Positions 1 through 12,163 of a stretch of 64,000 nucleotides of DNA are shown here, piece by piece. The notes below the pieces were generated by a model. The model searched no databases, had not been told where the DNA came from, and worked only from the letters and a program-made list of their open reading frames with translations. The stretch covers positions 7,130,001 through 7,194,000 of the forward strand of contig OY755171.1 of assembly GCA_963576735.1 (NCBI GenBank). Reading direction: 5' to 3'. A program made the position numbers and the translations under genes. This DNA is from Bedellia somnulentella (lineage: Eukaryota; Arthropoda; Insecta; Lepidoptera; Bedelliidae). Each line of letters starts with the position of its first letter. Within the stretch, counting starts at the first letter, position 1.

Positions 1-756
1 ATTAAACGTTACATTAATGTCCTCTTTGAACTCATATTTAAATACCGTTTTAAACAAAAGGCGTTTAAAAATTCCTTTGTTAATTGTAGAGTATGACCAG
101 TAGTAAAGAAGAGTACATGAAGTAATTTACATTAATAGTTGTTGTTTTATATGATTAGTTGATGGAAAGCCCATCACCAACCATCCTTTATTTTACAACA
201 TATTCCTACAAAACTATCAAGAGTGACCGAGGAATTTTTAAAATAGATGTTTATTGTCGGTTCAGAATAGCACTAACACACTTCTTGCTATGGTTGTCGT
301 ACGAGGCCACCGAGGGTGTTAGGGATTTCTAAGTGATCGTTAGGCCATGCTTCATTTTTATATTTTTCTCCCCACTCAATTATGATGCTGAATGGAATTT
401 CAGTTGGACGAGTGGTATGGGATACTTAACGATATATTGACTAGTCTTCTTAGTCTTGGATGTTTTCATGTGATGCTAGCCTCAGCGGGATTCAAACCCG
501 AAGGCTGTTAACGGCATTTAATGTAAAGGACCAGACATTTATTATGTACTGCGAGTAGCACTGACATACTGCAACTAGAGCGGCACGGCGGCGCGGCCGA
601 GGTGGCTTGCAGGCAACGCCCCCCCACGCCGCTCAGCCGCCCGCATCGGACGGTGTCATACGAATCCCTAAAAAGCAGTGCGGCAGCCTCGTGGCGACTC
701 TTACCTTTAGACTGCCGAAAGTTTAAAGAAACAGAAATTCAGAAGAACTCAACTCA
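1..756. other. Intergenic, decayed repeats and a GC-rich patch
   Basis: I see no supported gene here. Diverged pieces of SINE-like family B are recognisable at about 155-235 (the 'cccatcaccaac' core followed by 'ctttattttac') and at about 268-345. A GC-rich block at about 572-690 stands out against the AT-rich background. The only open frame across it is short and has no recognisable domain. Confidence 0.5.
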
Positions 757-1440
757 ATCGTTCATGCCGTATATCTCCAAAGGGGTCGACAGAGGTTTTA
801 CTTCTGAACATCACGTAACATCGTCACATGGTATGCCGGCTTAGAATGTCGCTAACCCTTTCTGCTCATGGGTGTCGTAAGAGGTGACTAAGGGTATTGG
901 GGATTTTTAATGGATTTTTAGGTGATGCGGTTGGAGACCCATCACCAAAAACCTTTATTTTACCATCTTTTCCTCACGCAACTTCCAAAAGTGGCTGAGG
1001 AATTTATAATTCCTTGGCTCTGGTTACCCCTTCTAGGGAATTATAGCCGTGCGTATATGTATGTATTGTCAAATGGTATTCAGAGTAACCGCATTTTGTT
1101 TGGAAATTGTACTCACGTGATGGGGGGCAGGCCTATCGCCGTTTAGTACGAAAATACTGTCAGATGACTATGTGCAACTCAGCCATATGGTTTCCACACT
1201 ATGTTTTCCCTCGCCGTTAACAGCCATGATAAATTTATCACACATATTATTTTAGAAAAGACAAATTGGTGTAGGCCCGATCCGAGATTTAAACCCTCAT
1301 CCCATCATCGGAAGAACCTATTTGTGTATGTGTCGTTGGGAAAGACGCCTTTTAATGCCAATCAAGTGACTAGTATTAAAAGAAACGAACCCGCGACCTG
1401 CGTACCCAAGAACTGGTCACCTATTCACTAGGCTACGGAC
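757..1440 (-). mobile_element. SINE family A, tRNA-headed, split by a family B copy
   Basis: Read on the minus strand, this is the same element as the copies at 18489, 19878 and 23428. It carries the blocks 'aggcctgcccc', 'ccatgataaatt' and 'caaattggtgtaggcc' (plus-strand wording) and the 'catcacgtgac'-type segment near its 3' end. A family B element (834-1069) sits inside it. The two halves, 757-833 and 1070-1440, read through as one SINE once the insert is ignored. The tRNA-like head at the right end is worn. Confidence 0.7.
834..1069 (+). mobile_element. SINE-like family B, nested in SINE A
   Basis: This is a nearly complete family B copy. It opens 'gccggcttagaatgtcgc', carries the 'ggtgtcgtaagaggtgact' and 'cccatcacca' blocks, and ends 'tagccgtgcgtatatgtatg'. 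The short string ATGGTAT occurs on both sides and is probably the target duplication. The insertion interrupts a SINE A copy, so B was active after that copy landed. Confidence 0.8.
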
Positions 1441-2346
1441 GCGGACAAATATTATCTTTAAGGTGTTTTGTAGATTAACTATTGATTATAAAGAAGAAGT
1501 GGCATTACAGTTTGTTTATATAATTCACATTTCCGTTAATTATAAAGACTGCTGCTATATAATTCGGTAAGATAACATATGTTTAGCCCAATAGTTCCCA
1601 TTGGGGTAGGCATAGGCGTAGGTGACCACTTTGGGGGCATAGTATCAATGGGGATTATTTACTAATCAATTAAGCAAAGAAACAATTTGACACCAGCGTG
1701 ACTCGAACCCACGAAATCCGGGTATACCCGGTTGCTTTGCCAACTGAGCTGTGGTGCCAAGTAACCACTGATTCGAAATTTGTCTTCCCTTGCTTCTTAA
1801 CACCTTACTAAGGTCAGCGCTCTCTACCTCATTTTTTTTTACAAATTAGGAAAGTCACTTTTGTATCTACCCGGATGTCGTGGGTTTGAGTCCCACTGGT
1901 GTCGTAATTTTTATTTCCTTAAATGATCAGCTTCATTTTAAATCACTTTTTTACACCCGCCATTTCAGTGTTCTCTTTAAGTAAATAAATTGTATGGTTA
2001 AGTCCCACCATACCACCAGGGGTATAGCCGGTGGTACGGTGTGTCCGGACCGGATGTACAGGTGTCTTTGTTGGTTGTCCTCTGTTTTTCACCAATTTAA
2101 CTTCATCCATCCTCTCCTCTCTATTTCCCAAACTCACTTAACATTCCATTTTCTAACTTTTTTTAAGTATATTAATTCCGGAATACTTGTAGAAACCCAC
2201 CCAAGAGGGAATGGTGATGATGCGTAATTGAATCCGTAAGTGAAGTAGAAGAGTTGATTCGGTTTGTATGAAGAAGTCATAAAAAGGCACATTATTTTGA
2301 AATTTAGTGTTTGGATAGACTGTACAAAAAAAAACAAATCAATAAT
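1441..2346. other. Intergenic 3' flank of the TFIIIA-like gene
   Basis: Apart from a short RTE-tail-like scrap at about 1585-1650 ('gttcccattggggtaggc') and the tRNA-like unit at 1690, nothing coding is supported. The short open frames here overlap on both strands and look like chance. I found no convincing AATAAA close to the end of the minus-strand zinc-finger gene. Confidence 0.4.
1690..1762 (-). repeat. tRNA-like unit (family C), decayed
   Basis: On the minus strand there is an A-box-like 'AGCTCAGTTGG' and a B-box 'GGTTCGAGTC', with acceptor-like ends 'GGCACCA' and 'TGGTGTC'. The centre is the palindromic 'CCGGGTATACCCGG' instead of a normal anticodon arm. It looks like a tRNA-derived repeat and not a working tRNA gene. 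Confidence 0.55.
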
Positions 2347-5300
2347 TTAATCACTATTTATTTGTACTTGCACCAACTGAGTTGGACAACCTACAAAATT
2401 CTCCGGCTCTGAGGCTAGTCCTAGAATTCTAAGTTTGGTTGAAGTTTTAATATGTCCTTTATCACTTCTTTCCTTTCGTCCGGTGGCTTTAGTTTTATAT
2501 TGTCTCGGTGGTAATGGTTCTGTTCTTTCATGTATTTTCATATGTCTTTGCAGCGTCGCCTGAAAATATTATAACGGGTTTAGAATTAGAATGAATAGAG
2601 CCGGTTAGATCAAATTGTCTGTTTTATGGAAACCCCCCTATTAATTCAATTTTCTCTCTCTTGCAACTCTTCCACTGATGATGCAAGTTATACTTGATGG
2701 ACAGCATATAACACTGTGAAGCGATATTTTTCGATAATTTACTAACTAGTTGAACAAACAAATCCCCTTATAGCCGTCTAATTAAAAAACAATAAAACAT
2801 TGGGTTGCCATGCCACCCATATCAACAGGAGGTGCGAGTTCGTTTTGTATCTTTACTTCCTTTCCTGAGGTATGCGTCCTACATTTAGCAGAATATGAAA
2901 ATTTTAATATTCAAATTCATAATAATATCTAGTTCCAGAGGAGTTTTGTTAAAAATACACACACACACTCACTTATTGCACGAGAATTTAATATACATTA
3001 TAGATATCTTAAAGTGCTAACAGACGATCGAACATGTACGGCGCGCACCAGTGTTCATGGTACGGGCCGTACCAAAAACGAACGTGTGTAGCCTGGTTCG
3101 AAGCGCTTGCGGTGCACGGTGCGATGGTGCGGGGCGCACAGTGTGATCGTTTGTAGGCTAGAGCGCACCGCACAGTGCGATGGTGCGCGCCGTACATGTT
3201 CGATCGTCTGTAGGCTAGAGCGCACCGCACAGTGCGATGGTGCGCGCCGTACATGTTCGATCGTCTGTAGGCTAGAGCGCACCGCACAGTGCGATGGTGC
3301 GCGCCGTACATGTTCGATCGTCTGTTAGCACTTTTAATTTGATAAATTGCCATCGAAACTCAATACAATAAATGAATAACTCACCTTTGTAGATAGTTTA
3401 ACCGGACATAGCTCACATGGATAGGCCACTTTTTCATGTCTCATTAAGATATGTTGTTTCAAATTAGATCTTCTTGTGTATTGTCTGAAAATTTTAAAGT
3501 CAGATTATAAAATAGGAAGTAATACTAAATCGTTCTATTGCTTTAATGTTTTTACAGATTTGTTAATATTTTTTGACCCTGAAAAACTATAAAGCAAACC
3601 TTTTACCTAGAGATAGGGATTCGGTAATGTTCAATGTGCAATTATAAGTCAGCCAATAACTGCTAGACGCGTTGGTTTGGCATAATATGAAAAGGTAAAA
3701 GTCTGTACTGTTCGTTCACACAATAGGCTAGTTGCCACCAAATTAATAATTATATTAATTAATATAATTATATTATTTATTATTATTAATTACATATTAT
3801 AAATTATTGGCGACATGATAGTCCAGTGGGTAGAACACCCGCCCGAAAACAGAAGGGCGTGAGTTCCAATCCTGGGACGGGCCTACACCAATTTGTCTTT
3901 TCTAAAGTCATATGTGTGGTTAATTTATCATGGTTGTTAACGGCGAGGGAAAACATCGTGAGGAAACCCACATGGCTGAGTTGTACTTAGTCATGTGACA
4001 GTGTATTCGTACAAAACGGCGATAGGCCTGCCCCCTATCACGTGAGTACACTGCCTAAGCAAAACGTGGGTACCTTCTCTGTAAACTAGATGGCGCTTGC
4101 CATGTGAGTTCAGAAGTATTGGTACCTCTGCCAACCCCTTCGGGGATAAACGGCGTGAACGTTTATGTATGTTTATGTTTATTATATTAATTAATAGGCT
4201 ATAAGGCCATGGATTAACTAGTTTTTGAAAAGCTGTCAAATAGCCTATTGTCTTGAGACAATTTTTCTCGCGATACTCTGAATCCTTATCGGCATGATAC
4301 ACCTTATAATAACATCAAAAGCAGTAAAACAGCAAAGAACACTACAGAGCACTAGATACACTTCACAGAAAGTAATGCTAACATAACTTAAATGAAAATA
4401 AATGTCAGAGGTAAAATAAATGTGAAAGGACTGTATATCTGCAAAGAGGCGGCAGAGATAAAAATGGCGGCAGATATAACGAGTGACTTTTACCCGGTAA
4501 TGTGCTTATGCCCGTAAGCATAAACCAGGGGTGAGCAAACGCAAGGGAATCTATGGTCGATCGCACGCATTCCTAAAAATGTACTGACGTGTTGGGCTAA
4601 TTCCAATAACAGTGGTCTTTTCACCAGTCAAAATACTAGTATTTAAAGTGCGTTAATAATAACATTTTATTTTACACGCGCGTAACTTTAAGAAAATACT
4701 TGTCAACAAACAACCTTTAACTGCGAAAATGTCGATATGAAATAAGAAGGAAAAATGTGTAGTTATTAGTTATTAACTTGTATAATAAGAAACTGTTCTT
4801 CACTAATTGTAAATAAAAGTACATTTAAATAGTAATATGCGCAATACCTAGAATTAACGATTTAACATAAAAAATAATGTCTTATTGCAAGTCGATCGCT
4901 TGTAGTCTCAATTTATTGATATAGATCGCCATTAGTGAAAGTCTGCCCACCCCTGGCATACATTGTCATACTTCTCATCATTAACAACCTACATAAATAA
5001 ACTACAGTTACTCTATGCGTATGATTCTATAACCAACCGAACTTCAATATCACGGAAACTATGTTTCTATTATATTGCCCACCCATTATGAGGTTTTTCT
5101 AGGAAGTTTAACCAACAAAAATTCAAAACCAATGAACAAATTGCACAAAAGGTATGTTGAGTTTAGGCTTGGTAAAAATAAGGGATGGTAATATGGTATA
5201 AATTGGTAATATGTAAAGAGTTATAATAATATTTTGCTTACCTTTGGCACTTATCATACGGACAGGCAAACACCAGAGATAAATTCTGGGAAGCTGGAGG

Positions 5301-8300
5301 TTCCTCGTGTATTTTCATATGTTTAACAATTGCATCTCGTGACAAAAAATTCTTGTTGCAGTTTTCACAAATAAATTCTATAAAAAAAGAAAAGTTCTTT
5401 TATTAATGTCGCAAATTTTACATACATCCGGCAGTGGGACCAAGAGGCTTAAGGTTTTGGTTATTGCAAATAAATAGATGAAGTTCTACTAAGTTAAAGG
5501 TAATTTATACTCATTTTGTGAGTAAAAATTATATGTTAGGTATACCTAATATGATAATACCTAATATGAACTCAACTTTTTTATGAGTAACTCATTATTT
5601 TAAAAAAAACAGTACTTAATTGACAGGAACTAGGGTATTGACACGGTATAACAGTAAATAAAGCGCGAAGGTTAACCAAGTAACAACAATCTAACTATTT
5701 GATATACCGCTCAAAGTGCTGTAGGTGCTGTCTATATCGTTATAACAATCAAGTCATTAATCTACGAACATCCCTGATGCGCTACAGAACTGGGGCAGCC
5801 CTAACGGCCGTCGAACTTATTATTTAGTATTTTTTATTATAGTATTTTATTCATAGAAAGTATAACTACTGTGTTATAAGGTGAGTAAAAAAAGTAATAA
5901 TAAAATAATAAGTAAGTGTAAAAGAGGTCCAAGTACAAGACATTGATAAATAATATAATAAAATAATATAGTAAAACTCACCACTATAGTGTTCTTTCCT
6001 TCTGTGCTCCACAAATTTAGAATGGCTCATAAATACCATGAAACAAAGGTCACACTTATATTCTTTGTGGTTTTTTCTATGCTTGTTCCGCTCATAATCA
6101 GTTACGAAGGAGAGATCACATAAGTCACAACTGCAAAATATATCATCTTGTCAATATTTCGATTCGCTTTGAACTCTTAGGGGAGAAGGAGGCACCTCAG
6201 CACAATTTACATATTTGGACTTGAAAATAATAATAATTTAAGGGTCAACATACTTTCCTTAGCTTATTAAGTATTTAGAAATTACATAAATGACAAAAGT
6301 TCATTTTGGTTACTCACATCTGTATAGCGCAATTATCGATATTGTAAAAAACCTTAAGGTGTCCCGCCACTTTACGACATTCATGAAAAGGAATGGGTTT
6401 TACTTTACAATTTATGATTGCTATTACGGCACCTTCATGGGCGCCCGACTCGTACTTGACTTTTAAAGGATTCTGGTCAATGTGGTTAACTGACTAAGGA
6501 ATTATTTCTGAAGCTCTGGCTACCCCTCTATGGGGTCATAACTAATACATTTTGTAAAAAACTAATATATCTTTGTAAAATCAAAACCTTCGTAGTTCAC
6601 AAAGTTCCCCGTATTATTAATCTCAAAATTTTAAAAGTATTTAATTTTCACCCAAACCTTTAATTTACATCATGAAAATTATTCATGTCGTCTGACCATT
6701 CTAGGGTGATTGTTTGAATTTCTATGATTGTTGAAAGATATAAGACAAGTTCTTATAATAACGATTGGTGTCCAATGTTTCAAATTGCGTTTGGTGTTCA
6801 ATATGAGCATTGCTTTATGTTTGCCTTTAGCCTTTTTGATGAGAGAGAGAGCCTTCCCGGCCCCTTGTACTGCGAAACTTAGGGTTGGTTTTCTTTTACA
6901 TGGGAGCTTTGGTTTTGCCATTTAGAAAGATTGATTGTTTTTTTCTTATGACTTTATATTAATCAGGTGGAGAATATTTTTTTCAATCGAGTATAGGATT
7001 TTGTCATTTCATTTATTTGAGAAATGTACATGATGAAACTTAGCTGAACTTGATTTGGTCTTCATAGCATTTGAATTTGTCGATAAAATATGTAAATATT
7101 TTTTGTTAATGATGTGTTTAGAGCCATTATTCAATAAACAGATTTGTGATAAATATCAACATTGTTTACTAATTTTGATTATGTTTGTGAAATGACATAG
7201 GGACAAAATTGACATCAACATGACATTATTGAAAGGAGCTTCAATCGAATTACGTTTCGTTTCGTAAACGTTTATCTGTGTTTTTTATTTTACTTTCAAA
7301 TGCAGGAGGTCTACGGGTTAGTCTCATCTTCCAACCTGGAAAATCCAACCTAGGTTAGATTCTCGGAATCGTCTGTCCTAGTATCCAAATAAGCTAGGTT
7401 GAATAATAGGAATGTATGTTTTGAGTGTTGTCCGATTTTCCAAGGCGGGGTGCTCTCCGCGTCTCTTCCAACTTTAACAACATTTGTTTGCGGCGATTTA
7501 AAAAACCGTTACAGAGTCATTTACACAGGTCTACTTTTGACATCAACCCTTTCTAACCCCTGCTAACATTTATTTCTGCCTAGCTCACACGTAACGAATT
7601 ATTAGGACTTTGCGATGTGAGTACACTATTAGTATTCGACGAATCCAACGATGGATATACGAAGAATAAAAGAGCATGTATGAAAAGATTGATGGATGGC
7701 AATGAAGCTAGAGAGGTTTGCCAGGATCGTACAAAGTGGCGTTCGATAGTCTCTGCCTACCCCAATGGGAACTAATGGCGTGAGAATATGTATGTATATA
7801 TGTATGTATGAATCCAACGATAACTCTATACTTGTCATTGTTTCATCGACAAGTAAGCACCAAAATTTATATTGTTACTTCTGCTATAAACTTCGTTTGT
7901 CCTTCGAAGCAGCGAGTGGGACGAATATATTCTTCAAGCGGTTAGTTAGGTTCAAGGAGCGAATGCTATTATCATTTGCGGTTTAAAGAGTAGACCTCCT
8001 GACCAGATACACCACCCCACCTTAGTATTGTACAAATTACAATTGCTGTGTAGTGCCGGCTTAGAATGTGTGTTTCTATCCGAGGGTGTCGTAAGAGGCG
8101 ACTAAGGGAGTGGTGCTTTTTAAGTGGTTTTTGGGCGATATGGTTGGAGACTCATCACCAACGATACTTTATTTTTTCCATCTTCTCCCCTATTAATTTC
8201 CAAATGTGGCTGAGGAGTTTCTAGCTCGGAAGCTCTGGCTACCCCTTTTTGGGATTTACGGCCGTGAGTATATGTATGTATGTACGTAAATTACAAATGT

Positions 8301-10912
8301 ATAAACAAAAAATTTTCGACACTAGCGGGGATCGAACCCGCGCCCTCCGGGTATACGCCCCCGTCACTCTGCCAATTGAGCTATAATGTGAAGTGGCTAC
8401 TAATGCGAAATTTTTCTTCCCTTTATTTCTTTCATACTTTCTATTCTAAGTAGTGTTAAATGTATACTTACTAAAATGACTTGATTCCAGTATGGTGATA
8501 CATGTGCGACCCGAGCTGAGTTTTCTTTCTAAATTTCATATTACAATAATCACACTGGAACACTGGTTTTACTGTACTGTGAACAGATCTTAAATGCCTT
8601 TTCAAGTTTTGTCTATTGGAATAATTTCTTAAACATTGTGGACAGCTGAAAATAAAATAATACATTTAACAAAACTTATACTGCTCGTCTGGCTACTGTT
8701 TTTTCTCCTTGTTGTATCTGTAATCAGATTTTCAACTATAAGTAGATGAGATGGTGGTTCAATCTTGTTTTTGGGGACATTTTCCTTCACTGAGAATACT
8801 CCTATTTAAAAATTGAGGTAAGGTCCATTATAAATTGCTTTTTTAGCGTCCGTTGGTGACTGGGTTGTGTGAGTATATTTGGATGGTATGCAAGTCTGGT
8901 TTTGTATCGATCAGTAGATATTATGACCTCCTGTTCTATATTGTTGACCCTAAGGTGCGTGTGGACTTCCATGTTTTTGACAAATCATGATGCACAGGAG
9001 ATGTTTTTAGCATTTTGTTTTGTACATACAGACATACATAAACTCACAGCCATACATCTCAAAAAGTAGCCAGAGTTGCAGAGCTAGAAACTCCTCAGCC
9101 ACATGTGGAAGTTGATAGGGGACAAGATGGTAGAAATAAAGTATCATTGGTGATGGGTCTCCAACCGCATCACCCAAAAACGACTTAAGAGCCCCATACC
9201 CTTAGTCGCCTCTTATGACACCCCAGGGTAGAAAGGGGTTTATTATCTATAGATGGTACTGAGTTTCTGCTGCAGAGGAGACACTATAGTGATCTATATT
9301 AATTTGACTGAAAACCTTGATGTTTTTAAAGTCATATAGTGTTTGTCATCATTGAAAATGGTGAGAAAAAGTTAATTATGTACGCCTCGTAATTGTCATA
9401 CATAACATAGAAAGTACGCGTAAGCTAACGGAAAGCAGATAACAAGAGTACTATAAGTTTAAAATACGACTGGAGCGATTTTGACGGGACTTTCACTGGC
9501 AGATTATTGCGGTTGTAAGTACTTTTGAAAAAAGTTTTTAATAACCACATGAAGCCGCTAGTTTTAACTAAAGCTACTTAAATTTACCTTCAGTGCCATA
9601 ATATAAAATTAAAACATAAAAGCTTATTTACAAATAAAAACTATATTAATCCAATATTGTTTCATAAAAGAAAGTCCTTACATAAATATTGCTGATTCCT
9701 CGGGAGGTTTATGAGCAGTATTAGTGTGTCGATCAAGATGGGATTTTGTTGTGTATGCTTTGTCACACCCAGGCTCACCACACATAAATGCTCTCTGAAA
9801 ACCAAATACATTTTTAGCTTTAGACAAACAAACAGAGATCCAAACATGCAAAATATCACAGCCAAATTGAACATAGTGACCAGTTAAATAAGTTAGAAGA
9901 AATAGTAGTTGGTGTTGCATCATCCAAGGTTTTCATGTTCCTTGATCAGCTTTAAACTATAAGCTGGTGGAAATGTACCAGAATCTCCATATTATGCTAA
10001 TAATGAGAGTTACAAATGTAATGTTCAAAGTAACCCAAGCAGAATATAAGAAATTCAAGAATCTGTTCAATACTGATCAAAATTATAATGAATATTTTAA
10101 CAGGGTCATACTTTAAGAGCATTTTGAGGCGAACAAAAACCAATAAAAAATTGGGTTTAAACAAGATGGTGCCTGCACTGTGTCCTCATCTATATAATAT
10201 TTATTTCATGTACTATTACATGACACAATGAGGCTGTTTAAAGCTGCCTTTAAGTACATTTCAATACACTTTGCCGCCCCAGATATCCGCAACCACAATA
10301 TATAAGATGTTTTTGTTACCACAGATATACATACAGATACTCATGGCTATAAATCTCGGGTAGCGAGAGCTTTAGAGCTAGAAACTTCTCAGCCACATTT
10401 GGAAGTTGATAGCGGACAAGATGATAGAAATAAAGTATCTTTGGTAATGGGTCTCCAATGGCATCCCCCAATATCACTTAAAAAAGCCCCATAACATAAG
10501 TTGCCTTTTATAACACCCGTAGGTAGAAAGGGGTATTCTATACTTATAAAAAAAAAACTGCACTTACCACATTTTGATGAATTAATAAATGCTGGTATAA
10601 TTTGTAGGGTCTGTTAAATGCAAACCCACAATTAGAGAAGGGACAAATGTGTACTTTATGTTTCGATGAATGTGGGGAAGGGATTAGATCATTTGTATTT
10701 GAATCCAATCCATTAGCTTCTATTGTTTCTTGGTTAATTATTTTTCCCAGTTTATTTAATTCTATTGATCTTTGATCCAATTTATTTTCTTTATTTATCA
10801 TTCTTATTGTATTTTCCTTGCCTGTTGTATCTATTGATTCCGTTTTCCCTGTCAAGTCATCAGCACTTGCTTGTTTGTTTTTTCTTTTATATCTATTTCT
10901 AGTGCAAAGAAA
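2347..10912 (-). CDS. Transcription factor IIIA-like nine-zinc-finger protein (5' end not found)
   Basis: Seven exons in transcription order are 10912-10568, 9794-9682, 8645-8472, 6130-5982, 5377-5242, 3484-3385 and 2559-2347 (stop). Each is bounded by AG/GT, and the phases join into 409 codons plus stop. The product has nine C2H2 fingers: one ends exon 1 (HICPFSNCGFAFNRPYKLYQH), one is in exon 2 (CGEPGCDKAYTTKSHLDRH), two in exon 3, two in exon 4, and the last three are spread over exons 5-7. A short basic tail follows. Nine fingers, a 'CPF.NCG' first finger, irregular linkers and a finger 6 lacking the long Cys spacing match TFIIIA, which binds the internal control region of 5S rRNA genes and the 5S RNA itself. 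This is known of the family; the identity is inference from pattern. The first listed exon starts at a strong acceptor ('tttttcag'), so an upstream start exon is expected between 10.9 and about 12 kb. An in-frame ATG at 10945 is the alternative start. Introns carry SINEs, a MITE and a small ORF. Confidence 0.82.
3012..3333. mobile_element. GC-rich MITE with internal 57-bp tandem repeat
   Basis: The two ends are inverted copies: the left begins AAGTGCTAACAGACGATCG, and the right ends with its reverse complement, continuing to about 38 bp. A TTA triplet flanks both sides (3009-3011 and 3334-3336), which fits the 3-bp target duplication of PIF/Harbinger elements (inference). Inside is a 57-bp unit repeated about three times. 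Each unit contains the terminal 'catgttcgatcgtctgt' motif, so the array looks like internal amplification of the terminus. It lies in the last intron of the TFIIIA-like gene and encodes nothing credible. Confidence 0.75.
3809..4182 (+). mobile_element. SINE family A, tRNA-headed
   Basis: The copy begins with a tRNA-like head: A-box 'GATAGTCCAGTGGGTAGAA' and a B-box-like 'GAGTTCCAATCC'. It then carries the SINE A body ('caccaatttgtcttttcta', 'catggttgttaacgg', 'acggcgataggcctgcccc') and ends 'cggcgtgaacgtttatg' with a TATGTT-rich tail. It lies in an intron of the TFIIIA-like gene, antisense to it. Confidence 0.8.
4183..5241. other. Intron sequence, nothing recognised
   Basis: This is AT-rich intronic DNA between exons 5 and 6 of the TFIIIA-like gene. 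I see no open frame with a recognisable domain and no clear repeat ends. Confidence 0.4.
6679..6921 (-). CDS. Small basic hypothetical protein inside a TFIIIA-like intron
   Basis: This is an uninterrupted 80-codon frame, on the same strand as the host gene, in the intron between the exons at 8645-8472 and 6130-5982. The product is very basic: the first half is rich in Lys (for example KKAKGKHK) and the C-terminus has several Arg and His residues. There is no signal peptide or zinc ligand pattern, and I do not recognise a family. It may be a processed fragment of another gene, an alternative exon or chance. No upstream splice or promoter signal settles it. Confidence 0.25.
   Translation of the reverse strand: MAKPKLPCKRKPTLSFAVQGAGKALSLIKKAKGKHKAMLILNTKRNLKHWTPIVIIRTCLISFNNHRNSNNHPRMVRRHE
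7653..7809 (+). mobile_element. 5'-truncated RTE LINE copy (3' end only)
   Basis: The sequence matches the last roughly 150 bp of the complete RTE at 43184-46465 almost word for word ('agagaggtttgccaggatcg', 'ctctgcctaccccaatggg', 'gcgtgagaatatgtatgtat'). It is flanked by a 12-bp direct duplication, GAATCCAACGAT, at 7641-7652 and 7810-7821. This is a clean LINE insertion by target-primed reverse transcription that kept only the 3' end. Confidence 0.9.
8043..8287 (+). mobile_element. SINE-like family B
   Basis: This is a complete copy, starting 'gctgtgtagtgccggcttag' (from about 8045) and ending 'gccgtgagtatatgtatg'. It is flanked by AAATTACAA at 8034-8042 and 8288-8296. It lies in an intron of the TFIIIA-like gene. 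Confidence 0.85.
8316..8398 (-). repeat. tRNA-like unit (family C)
   Basis: On the minus strand it has an A-box-like 'AGCTCAATTGGCAGAG' and a B-box 'GGGTTCGATCCCCGC'. Between them is the invariant 'GGGGGCGTATACCCGG' centre seen in the other copies. There is no normal five-pair anticodon stem. A tRNA search tool would probably flag it as a pseudogene. Confidence 0.6.
9010..9242 (-). mobile_element. SINE-like family B
   Basis: The reverse complement shows the family B blocks in order: 'accccttt', 'gtcgcctctt' (plus-strand wording), 'gatgggtctccaaccgcatc', 'cagccacatgtgg' and a TATG-type tail at the left end. It is moderately diverged and lies in an intron of the TFIIIA-like gene. Confidence 0.75.
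10325..10535 (-). mobile_element. SINE-like family B, diverged
   Basis: It shows the same block order as the copy at 9010 ('cagccacatttggaagttg', 'gggtctccaa', 'taggtagaaagggg'). It lies just downstream of the first identified TFIIIA-like exon. Confidence 0.7.
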
Positions 10913-11114
10913 CTGAAAAAATATTATAACAATGTTATTTGTCACTCTACAAGAAGAACGTTTAAATATTAATGGTATACCCTAAATATGTTCAGTTAAA
11001 TCTAATTTTATTTCCACTCTAGCAGGAGAAACAAAAGAGGAGCAATGGTTGCAATATTATCAATGGAGATCATAATGTAATTAACTTCATAAAGAAAATA
11101 AATTATTACAAAAT

Positions 11115-11445
11115 TAGCTCCAACATTCACACCCTATATCCCCAAAGTGGTTGGGAGAGGTACTAAGACTTCTGAACATCATGTGACATTATCACTGGTT
11201 GTTCAGAGTACCCACATTAAACTTGGACAGTATACTAATGTGAAAGGGGACAGTCCTATCGCCGTTTTGTATGCATACACTGCCACATGATTACTTAAGT
11301 CATGTGGGTTTCCTCACATTGTTTTCCCTGAATTATCCAGACATATGACTTGTATAAAGACCCATCGGTGTAGACCTGACTCGGGTATCTAACCGATATT
11401 ATAAGCGCACGTTCTAACCACTTATCTATCTTGGTTATAAAATTA
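11115..11445 (-). mobile_element. SINE family A, diverged
   Basis: The reverse complement matches SINE A from tail ('caccctatatccccaaagtgg') to worn tRNA-like head near 11440. The interval 10946-11958 otherwise shows nothing coding. It should contain the promoter and first exon of the TFIIIA-like gene, which I could not fix. Confidence 0.7.
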
Positions 11446-12163
11446 ACCTCATCAAAATTATATTAAAATGTTATTAGTTATAGGAAATCTCCAAATAGCT
11501 AACGATGCATAGAAATACATACAAATGCAATCAAATTTGTTATAATATCGAATAGTATAACTTGGTTAATGTTAAGGTTAGTCACATTATCGAGTTCTTC
11601 TACCGCACTTACTCAATTTGCTCCAAACCGAATATCGCACTGTTGCTTTATTCTATTCTCTTGGTATTCTTTATGTTTGCATAATAAAAAATATTAAATA
11701 ACCATAAGTTTCGTCATACAAAAAATATTATTAATTTCTTACAAAACTTTACAATAGATTTTATGTAAACCCGTTGTTAGAAGAGTTATAAAAGAGTCAT
11801 TAGACCATTCTGGTTATTATAGACTTCACATAACACTAGTTCCTTCTCACAAATATTATTTTCATCATTTCAAAAAAGTTCATGGAAAAGGACGAAAACT
11901 TGAAAATGAAAAACCAAAACCACCAGCTGGTTCATAGACGACTATTTTATACTGGTAGTAGTGTTGTCTGATAATCGATAGTGTATCGATTATTAATCGA
12001 TTACGATCGATTAATCGATTATAATTGTAATGTAATCGATAATAATCGATATAATCGACTAATCGATTATAATCTAATAATCGATAGATCGCTTATAATT
12101 GTCAATTTTTCACACTGTGATAAAAATACAATACATAACTAAAAGATGTTATAAAAGGAAAGA

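Noticed and set aside
602..844. 80-codon frame over a GC-rich patch
   Set aside because: Its second half reads through SINE A sequence, and the first half has no recognisable domain.
3009..3353. 114-codon minus-strand frame and two overlapping frames
   Set aside because: They are translations of the 57-bp tandem repeat inside a MITE; the repeated words explain the open frames.
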